Shown here one piece after another: positions 57,901 through 64,000 of a stretch of 64,000 nt of DNA. The notes beneath the pieces were generated by a model, which was given only the letters and a program-made list of their open reading frames with translations, did not search any database and had not been told where the DNA came from. The DNA lies in NCBI RefSeq assembly GCF_000002075.1, contig NW_004797272.1:1726084-1790083 (forward strand), written 5' to 3'. The translations under genes were made by a program, and so were the position numbers. The stretch comes from Aplysia californica (lineage: Eukaryota; Mollusca; Gastropoda; Aplysiida; Aplysiidae). Position 1 is the stretch's first letter; each line of letters starts with the position of its first letter.

Positions 57901-60900
57901 TCTTTCCACCGCACATCCAAATCTGAAAAGAAAAAAAGGGAATACAGAATCAGCCTCATAACTATCATTGCTTTTTCTATATATGGGTTGAAAGCACTTA
58001 TATCAATGGTCATTATGCTCCAGATAAAAGAATCAGAAGAAAAAAAAATCACAAACATCATTTTACTGCAATAATAACACAATTGCCAAAGCAATTTTTT
58101 CAAACCTTTAGTTATTGGCATGGCAAAAATGCCCGTTACTAGTTTCGTATATGCTAAATAGCAGGATACTGTTTTGAATACTAAAATCTAATTATTGACA
58201 CATTTTGAATTTGCTCAAGTTTAAATTGCTAAGAACTGTTCTTTTCAAATTTTTTTTTCAATAAAAAAGACAGAGATAAGATACAAAGACATATGGCCTC
58301 ATTAAAATATGACAGTAGCATTCAAACATTGTGAGAAAAAAGCATTAGAGGCACAGTGACATAGATTTTTATCAAACTTAAAAGTAAAAGAAAGGATAAA
58401 CTCTTAAATGCTGATGAGACTGATACATCATATAATGTTTAAGTCTAAACAAAAGCATCAGAAAGAGCAGATGCAGACCAAAAAAAGTCTAAAGCCAAAA
58501 ACTATGGAATGACTTGAAAACTAAAACATAACAGCAATGAAAAATTAAATCCTTTGCCTATCAGCTTACCCTGAAAGACATTTCTAAATTCTCTCCTCCC
58601 CAAATATCCATGCCTTCATCGTAAGATCCCATTTCATAAAAGTAATCTCTGTCTATGGAGAACAAGCCACCAGCCATTGTAGGCGTCCTGAGAAAAAACA
58701 AACCAAAAGTTGAATAAATACTCCACAGAAACCACTTATCTGAATTAAAATGTCAATTAGACTTACAAATCATGAGTATTACATATCTGCAAAAATGCTG
58801 GTAACAATAAAAAAAATAAAAAAAGAGAGGAGAAATTTGTGCAGGAGCACTTCTTTAGCAAATGTGTGAATTGCAGTGTTATGCGACCACCAAGGGAAAT
58901 AAGACTGTTTTTGGAAGAAAAAAAGGCATCTAAGAGAAACACTGACGACCACAACTCAAAATCTAAATTCTTGCAGACGTGAGCTTTGTGCCTGTGACAA
59001 ACAGAGTACTGTCAGTGATTGTCTTCAGTGAAACGAAAGTCAAGATAAGTACTTTTTGCACTCAAGTTACGGTGACATGTAACAACGACAGTTGGGTGCA
59101 GGTAGTCAGCTCACTCAACAAACATTTACTGAGTAAAAAATGTATATTTCATTTCCAAAACCATTATCTACAACTCAAAAATACAAACTATTCATTGATA
59201 GAAGTGATAAAACAATTAGTGCTATGGTTTCATCAGGAATATGATTAAACTTTTAAGTAGGCACAGAAGAACAGCCACTCAAAAACAATATTAATTAAAA
59301 GAAAATAAATCAAAAGAAAATTCATCATTCACAGAGCCAGTCTCTTGCAGCCTGTGTGCTGCCAGAACCATACTGACTTTAAACTCATCATACATCATAC
59401 TGAAGGGATAACTGTTCTGACAAATTGAATTTACCACACTGTTGAATTACTAAAAAAAAAAAAAACATTACTCATGCCACATTCATCATTAATGTCATTA
59501 TCCTTTTGTGTTATTGTAGTGTATTCACTATCATCAGCCAGTATTAATTTCATGGACTTTCCTGAACAGTCAGAATTAAAACTGTGCTGTTATTTAGAAT
59601 TGAGTTTTTGGATCATCCACAATTTTAGATCTAAATCTATGTCGTTTAACAACCCAAAAAATTAACCATCAGCAATATTAACCAAGTGGGTAGTGAGATT
59701 GAATGCAGAAAAAGCAGTATGTTGTAGAGGAATTTGATTAGCTATCTTAATTGGAAAGTGACTCGGATTCTAGAATCAAAATTGTCGGTGATACAATGTG
59801 CTGCCACTTGAAAAACACGCCTTCAAGTTTTAGTTTCTCACAAAGACAGAAAATAGTATGTCTATATTTAGCTCAACCAATAATTTTGGATGGATCTGGA
59901 AGACTGGACACAAATGAGTAATTAATTAGAGGAGGAGAAAACTATACGCTCTATGTCGGTCGTTCTGGTGGAAAGGGGTAAAAAGAAATGACATGGAGCA
60001 TGTAGTTCTGGCTGATAAGAGTTTATAAATGCCCAGTAACTGCACCATATTGCAATAACCCAGTAGTTCACAATGTCCAAAACGTCAGAGTAATATCACA
60101 ATTGTCCCAGGACATGCGCACCCTGGCAACCGGACCACATCAATGTACCTCAATAACTCCATCAAAATCACAATGCCCAGTAACTTCACAAAGCCCACAG
60201 CATCTCGACAACCTTACAACACCACATACTCCAATAACTTCTCATAATACCCCATACCTATGTTTCCCAGGAAGTTGAGTTTGTTTCAGAATGCTCTGTC
60301 TGCTGGGGTAATAGCATAGACTGTGAAGTGCACAGAGCTTGCTGTTGAGCGGGGATTTGCGCTATACAAATGCTATCTTTTATTATTATTACCCTAACCA
60401 CACAAAGCACAGAATTTAACACAGCCAGTAAAATGTGGAAACTCTGCAACATAGCAGTATTATACTAACGAGCGCTCCAAACCCACTGTGAGAAGACGGT
60501 CAAAGGCATGAGACCGAAACCGGAAATTCCCGTAAACCTACTTAATGTATAACTGAACGTAAAATCCTTCGGCGCAGTCGGCACTCCGCAGTGCATATAC
60601 AATGTCGAAGCAAATGATGGCGATCGCTACAAAAGGACTAAATTTAACTTAAAATGGGCTTTCTTCTTACACATTTGATCTAAAATGAAAATACAATAGT
60701 GCAACACTATGTTTCAAGTTATGTGTACTGTCAAAGTTTCATATTTTTTCATTCTTTAGTTTCTGAGATAAACTGTTCGCAAAATTTGGCCTTAGCTCCA
60801 TTAGTGGTAAGATACTCTAATGACCTCACCACATCACAATACCCCATGAATCTAACCAGATCAAAACATCTCAGTACTTTCATGATGCCCAAAATACAAA

Positions 60901-61978
60901 TTACCTTCACAATATTCCAGTAGACCCATCACATCAAAACATATTAATGAATAACTTCCCAGTGCCACACTAATCACGCAAAGCAGAAAATTCACGAAAA
61001 CTGCGCAATATTGAAACCTGAGAACATGACAACAGTAAACTACCTTGTGGGCTGACTGCGGTCTCCTCCCCGTCGGTCCAGCTCACGTTGAGGAACCTGA
61101 TACCAACGGAAATTGAGCTTCCAGTTGAAGCCACCCCATGTCATGTCAGAGCCTGTGATGTACTCAAAAGTGTCGTCGCTGATGACGTCAATAATTGGAC
61201 ACACCACCGACGTCCTGACAGAAACAAAACAGATTAGATGAAACTACACAAAGAGAACCCTTAATGTAGCACTCAACCCCAACCCACTTGTAAATGTATT
61301 TGAGTTTTAACACTAAACAAGACATTCATTCAAGAGAAAAAAAACCCAGCACAATAATTGTGGCCACAGAGTGGAAGGAGAAAGCAAAGCTTCTTTGTTT
61401 TATTAGAGTCAGTGATTGCACAGAAACAAAAATGGTCACGAGATTACAAACGGTCAGTGCATTAACACAGAGAGATAGGGTGGTGTTCAGTTAAATTGGC
61501 AAAATACATGGTTTCCATGCAATTTTCATACAAGATGAGAGAAAAACTTGGAAATTTTCGAAATGTTCTTCACATCCCCGATCCTTCTGTAGTTAGGACC
61601 TGGTCCTAGTCTTCTCAAAACAACGGGTTGATAAATCTGGGATTCCATGAGCTCATTGTGCCTCTTCAGAATAAATATTGGGAGTCAAAAGAGGGATTCC
61701 CAAGCAAAATATACTATTTCAAATCAAATAAAAAAGTAACAATACTCTCACAGGCACAAATGATTTAGAGTTTGTCTGAGAAATACATGCAGTTACCTGA
61801 TCCTGAATATATTTTACAAATTTGAGCAATGGGTCAAAGGCACTCAAAGACAGAACACACAAAAACTTCAAATACCTGTCATTATGGATCTCTGACAACA
61901 ATGGCTCAAGCCAGCCTTCTGTGCATTCACAATGTGCGTCAAGGAAAGTGATCACCTGGCCTTTAGACACATAAGCAC
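47269..61978 (-). CDS. GALNT1: Polypeptide N-acetylgalactosaminyltransferase (GALNT1/13, Pgant5 group), 3' part
   Basis: Joined on the minus strand: 61978-61876, 61214-61044, 58687-58570, 57922-57742, 57062-56923, 55330-55232, then 53942-53808 or 51011-50886, 48938-48860, 47333-47269 (stop TGA at 47271-47269). All GT-AG with matching phases; about 362 residues in the window against 559 for whole human GALNT1. The enzyme starts mucin-type O-glycosylation by moving GalNAc from UDP-GalNAc to Ser/Thr in the Golgi. Visible parts: DAHCEC (Mn-binding DxH), [17 protein letters not shown] (Gal/GalNAc-T motif), [10 protein letters not shown] with the metal-binding His, then a ricin-type lectin domain of three lobes. 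The 5' exons (cytosolic tail, TM anchor, stem, GT1 start) are outside the window. [10 protein letters not shown] and the RHINTDQCL segment look closest to the Pgant5/GALNT1/GALNT13 branch; the exact paralogue is uncertain. Confidence 0.93.
47840..48312 (+). mobile_element. tRNA-derived SINE, nearly full length
   Basis: Head GTGGGCTAGAATAGGACCGT with B-box GGTTCGAATTTGG (47873), a body containing GTTGAGCATGTTAAAGATCC, and the 3' end CTCATATGACCTTATGCAGT TGCGAGCACCGT (48266-48295), which is shared with the fragments at 15482, 20698, 31566 and 55390. Links that 3' end to a tRNA head. Confidence 0.7.
48313..48859. other. GALNT intron, nothing recognised
   Basis: Short C tract (48308-48321) and AT-rich DNA. 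Confidence 0.5.
48860..48938 (-). CDS. GALNT1: GALNT exon, lectin gamma lobe start
   Basis: Encodes [20 protein letters not shown] then KDVPSL and a split Gly. The usual CLD motif reads CLG here, so the sugar-contacting Asp of this lobe is absent. Acceptor CTTTTCAG, donor GTGAGC. Confidence 0.9.
48939..50885. other. GALNT intron, nothing recognised
   Basis: About 1.9 kb AT-rich; no further lectin-like exon was found on the minus strand. Confidence 0.5.
50886..51011 (-). CDS. GALNT1: GALNT alternative lectin beta-lobe exon (exon B, 126 nt)
   Basis: Acceptor CCACCTCAG; 42 codons, phase 0 at both ends, donor GAG|GTTTGG (weak). Encodes [33 protein letters not shown] and KWDYNIE. It aligns throughout with exon A (VFSYT...SDDLCLDV...KLFQC...RWQYDEE) but is three residues shorter, has CID for CLD, and lacks the GGNQ before Trp. 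Its first half resembles the canonical family (TKxQQxMxDD) at least as well as exon A does. Interpreted as a mutually exclusive or cassette exon; both orders keep the frame. Confidence 0.8.
51842..52228. mobile_element. TIR element family T1, copy 4
   Basis: Left AGTGGAATTGGGCGCTCAGC, right TTTGATGAGTGCCTGAGTTCACC. Shares TAGCTTGAGAGTCCTAAGAA with copy 2 at 14139. About 387 bp, followed by a C tract at 52300. Confidence 0.55.
52637..53182. mobile_element. 546-bp TIR element with TA duplication
   Basis: TA at 52635-52636 and 53183-53184. Left CAGTGGTCTACGGCTAAAAT AGCACGC; reverse complement of the right end TAGTGGTCTCCAGCTAATAG CACAC. No transposase; TA plus CAGTGGT terminus suggests the Tc1/mariner/pogo group. 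Confidence 0.7.
53183..53807. other. GALNT intron, nothing recognised
   Basis: AT-rich. Confidence 0.5.
53808..53942 (-). CDS. GALNT1: GALNT lectin beta-lobe exon (exon A, 135 nt)
   Basis: Acceptor CCTCTACAG; 45 codons, phase 0 at both ends, donor GAG|GTAGTG. Encodes [36 protein letters not shown] and NQRWQYDEE, with the canonical CLD and QxW motifs. Same length as the equivalent human GALNT1 segment. Confidence 0.93.
53943..54861. other. GALNT intron, nothing recognised
   Basis: AT-rich; no extra lectin exon. Confidence 0.5.
54862..54992. repeat. (GA)n microsatellite
   Basis: About 120 bp GA/GACA repeat; causes false Arg/Glu and Ser/Leu frames. Confidence 0.9.
55232..55330 (-). CDS. GALNT1: GALNT exon, lectin alpha lobe
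   Basis: Encodes [20 protein letters not shown] then [16 protein letters not shown] of the alpha lobe (the lobe most often binding GalNAc) is intact. Ends in phase 0, directly before the alternative beta-lobe exons. Confidence 0.94.
55385..55715 (-). mobile_element. Two SINE 3'-end units in tandem, minus strand
   Basis: Unit 1 (55385-55560) starts TTTTAGTAGAGGTTTTACGG CGCTCGCAAC and includes GATAGATGTTTGATAGGAAA. Unit 2 (55565-55715) is more diverged (GGGTCATATAAGTGCTGAAG, GATGGATGTCTGATAGGAAA). Confidence 0.65.
55760..56075 (-). mobile_element. TIR element family T3, truncated copy C
   Basis: TA then AAGTGGAACTCAAATTCACA; matches the reverse complement of the right half of copy B (CAGGGTGAACAGCCCCTGCT, TTTTTCTCCC, ATGGTTTCC..., GATTGGTC region). 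The opposite end is missing. Confidence 0.6.
56076..56922. other. GALNT intron, nothing recognised
   Basis: AT-rich. Confidence 0.5.
56923..57062 (-). CDS. GALNT1: GALNT exon, catalytic-to-lectin linker
   Basis: Encodes [38 protein letters not shown] and ends SLGE. Human: [32 protein letters not shown]...SLGE. Confidence 0.95.
57063..57741. other. GALNT intron, nothing recognised
   Basis: AT-rich. Confidence 0.5.
57742..57922 (-). CDS. GALNT1: GALNT exon, end of Gal/GalNAc-T motif
   Basis: Encodes [47 protein letters not shown]. The His of RVGHVFR is the third metal ligand and WMDE(Y/F)K is a family hallmark. Confidence 0.96.
57923..58569. other. GALNT intron, nothing recognised
   Basis: AT-rich. 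Confidence 0.5.
58570..58687 (-). CDS. GALNT1: GALNT exon, WGGEN motif
   Basis: Encodes [39 protein letters not shown]. The WGGENLE stretch is the acceptor/donor-binding signature of the family. Confidence 0.97.
58688..60264. other. GALNT intron, nothing recognised
   Basis: AT-rich, 1.6 kb without a named repeat. Confidence 0.5.
60265..60395 (+). mobile_element. SINE 3' fragment with (TTA)n tail
   Basis: TCCCAGGAAGTTGAG...CTGTCTGCTGGGGTAATA, GCTTGCTGTTGAGCGGGGAT and a TTTATTATTATTA tail match the 3' half of the SINEs at 11204 (inverted) and 17970. Confidence 0.6.
60396..61043. other. GALNT intron, nothing recognised
   Basis: A GC-richer patch (60470-60620) of unknown origin; otherwise AT-rich. 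Confidence 0.4.
61044..61214 (-). CDS. GALNT1: GALNT exon, catalytic domain core
   Basis: Acceptor TTTCTGTCAG, donor GTAGTT. Encodes [40 protein letters not shown] and [16 protein letters not shown]. No ATG inside, so only homology reveals it; human [20 protein letters not shown] is nearly identical. Confidence 0.95.
61215..61875. other. GALNT intron, nothing recognised
   Basis: AT-rich. Confidence 0.5.
61876..61978 (-). CDS. GALNT1: GALNT exon, DxH motif (first exon in window)
   Basis: Starts by completing a Gly codon, then [20 protein letters not shown] and [13 protein letters not shown] plus a split Arg. DAHCEC holds the Mn-binding Asp and His. Upstream exons are outside the window. Confidence 0.96.
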
Positions 61979-62520
61979 CTGAAATAGATTACAAGAAAAA
62001 GTGAAATTTAAAAGAGATGAAACGGGTCATGGAACTTATTGAATATCAAAGAATCAAGTGGTTCTGTCATCATCTAATGAGAACGCCGCCCCCCGCCCCC
62101 CACTTCAAACTATCCAGCTAAACAAGCATACAATGCAAAAGAATCATGGAAACCGGCTATAAAATTTGGCTGGCTTCAAAGAGGTCCTTCACAAGAAATA
62201 TAAATCTACTACAGAAGCCACCCACCTAACCTCCCCTCAACATGTTACAATGAAGATGAAAGAAAAAGAATAGTAAGTTATATTTTCCACATTTGATTTT
62301 GTCTAATTTTCTCTTCCATGAGCATGCAGGGAATTTTTTTTGTCCCCACTTTCGTCATGTTTTCCACAGCTTGAAATTTATAGCTTACAACAACAGAGAT
62401 ACTTTCTCTCAATTCTTGGTTTGTCTGTAAAAGATCAGTTTAAAATTTGGATTGGTGCTTTGACTGCCTCAGTTGCCTAAATCTCAACAGCATTTTAAAC
62501 ATGACTGGTACATAGTAAAG
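61979..62520. other. GALNT intron, nothing recognised
   Basis: AT-rich. Confidence 0.5.
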
Positions 62521-62524
62521 TAAA

Positions 62525-62785
62525 GTTGTTCCCACATCCAATCCGGACATTGGGGATTGCCTTGTCAGTTAGAAAACCACCTGGGTCTTCGGCATATTGT
62601 TGTAGGGTGGCCAGTTCCTTTCCACACTGCATTTACTTCCCCAACTCAAAGTTAGGTACCCATTACTGCAGGGTGGGCAGGAGGGGGCGAAAAAAATCTG
62701 TGTCCGAACCGGGGCTCGAACCTGGACTTTCTGCTTCAGAGACGAGCACACTAACCGCTCCACCACTGCACATAGTAGTTACATA
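62525..62785 (-). mobile_element. tRNA-derived SINE, minus strand
   Basis: Reverse complement begins GCAGTGGTGGAGCGGTTAGT (A box), then GTCTCTGAAGCAGAAAG and B box GGTTCGAGCCCCGG, followed by a G/C-rich body (CCGTCCACCC...) toward 62525. The tRNA-like part is well preserved. Confidence 0.7.
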
Positions 62786-63960
62786 GTAACTATACCATAT
62801 AGCCTGCAATAATATCTATTCTCCAATCAAGTAACCAACTATACCATATCAGCTTCAGTCAAAGCTCTTTTACCACAAGGCAGCTTTTGCCGTGTGAACA
62901 GGAAATTAATTTTATGCTCTGTTCCTATCCACGAGTCATAGCCAACTGCCTAGTCAATGAATGTGGTATTGATTTCTAGACAACAGGTTGAATCACCCTC
63001 CAATCTGACATTGATATCCAAATTTGAAATTAAGATAACATGTATTCTGTCACAACTGGAAAGCTTTAAAAGTTCACTCTTTTTTTTAAAGGCGCAAAGA
63101 GCCCACTGTACTTGTACAAACTAAATAAGTAGACATATAATTCACTGATGAAAACAGCACTTGCAAAAGCTGAAGGGAAAAAAAAGCCCTAACAAAAAAT
63201 CTCAGCAAAAGGGAGTCAACACGTCAAGACCTTTACCTCAACATGAGCCTATCTAGTTATTTGCAGACAATACTGCACTATTTTCTGTCACCTGTTTTCC
63301 TCAACAATGTTGACCGTACGAGCTCCACATAACACCACTAGAGTTTGGCACCATACTCTATCTCTCAGGTATTATAACATAAAAACAGGAAAACTATGCC
63401 GTAAACCTCAGACTTTTGTATCTAAAAAATATTTTGATTAAATTTTTAATGGAAAAAAAAAGTGAGAGTAAATACCAGCATTGCCATGCAGTGCCAACTT
63501 CTTGGTTTTAAGTGTGTATATTTTGTAAACATTTTTTAATGAGGGAGTTTTAACGCTCTCATTGACACTACTTGAATCATTTAGGTGTTCAGTAAACAAG
63601 CATAAAGAACTTGTGATAAAAAAAAAAAGAACAGAATAAAAAAACAAAAATAACCTTTCCAATTCATTTTTTAAAATATATGTAGGACTTGCAAGAAAAA
63701 ATCTGTAACTAATCTTGGGGAAAATGACACAAACAGATTTCCTTTCATAGTAACGCAAATTGAATATCCCTTCCTCTCTAATAACCCGGCAAAGCTGTTT
63801 ATTACTCAAGGATAACCTTCTATAGCATCGCCATAAACAAGTCTAATACAGACAACAGCTGGCTCCAAAGATGGGGTGGTGCAATATTTATGGGATGCTG
63901 AACACCTTGCAAGCTGATCAATAATTCATATCACTATAAAACAAATATAATTACAGGCAA
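62786..63960. other. GALNT intron, nothing recognised
   Basis: AT-rich; no upstream GALNT exon could be found here. Confidence 0.5.
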
Positions 63961-64000
63961 AGACGAAAGAGAGGAGAAGGGAAGGAGGGAGAGAAAGAGA
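63961..64000. repeat. (GA)-rich microsatellite at window edge
   Basis: GAGAGAAGGGA-type tract cut by the window end. Confidence 0.7.

Noticed and set aside
1-64000. CRISPR arrays, operons, rRNA genes, retroviral or LTR elements
   Set aside because: No regularly spaced direct repeats with unique spacers, no rRNA-like sequence, no LTR pairs or retroviral motifs were recognised; the DNA is clearly eukaryotic nuclear.

Overview
The window is eukaryotic nuclear DNA with AT-rich introns, GT-AG splicing, many microsatellites, tRNA-derived SINEs and small TIR transposons. The two conserved proteins and the repeat style suggest a lophotrochozoan invertebrate, possibly a gastropod mollusc; that is inference, since no species marker was recognised. 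A 100-base run of N (29758-29857) shows it is a draft scaffold.

There are two host genes, arranged tail to tail. (1) On the + strand, 6898-29680, is the complete coding part of DDX42 (SF3b125), the DEAD-box RNA helicase of the U2 snRNP/SF3b system. I could place 20 coding exons with consistent phases, giving about 747 residues that end in the family's basic KKKKRSRWD-type tail. (2) On the - strand, 61978 down to 47269, is the 3' part of a polypeptide N-acetylgalactosaminyltransferase of the GALNT1/GALNT13/Pgant5 group. It covers the catalytic domain from just before the DxH motif through the ricin-type lectin domain and stop. Its 5' exons lie beyond the right edge. Two homologous exons of 135 and 126 nt, both phase 0-0, encode alternative versions of the beta lobe of the lectin domain (53808-53942 and 50886-51011). 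This is the most interesting host-gene feature.

Layout: 1-6894 is repeat-rich DNA upstream of DDX42. It holds a deleted Harbinger element with remnants of both its transposase and its MADF protein, tRNA-SINEs, islands of AGATCT/TCTAGA repeats, palindrome-based repeat arrays, and a long-TIR element carrying a duplicate of the DNA beside the first coding exon. 6895-29680 is DDX42 with introns full of TIR elements, SINEs, a mariner remnant and a LINE piece. 29758-35186 is the gap followed by transposon debris, including one element interrupted by two later insertions. 35187-47268 is mostly featureless DNA downstream of the GALNT stop, with one unexplained exon-like ORF at 35189-35362. 47269-61978 is GALNT. 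61979-64000 is GALNT intron with one SINE.

The two genes have unrelated roles: pre-mRNA splicing or RNP remodelling in the nucleus, and mucin-type O-glycosylation in the Golgi. No virus-derived element was recognised.
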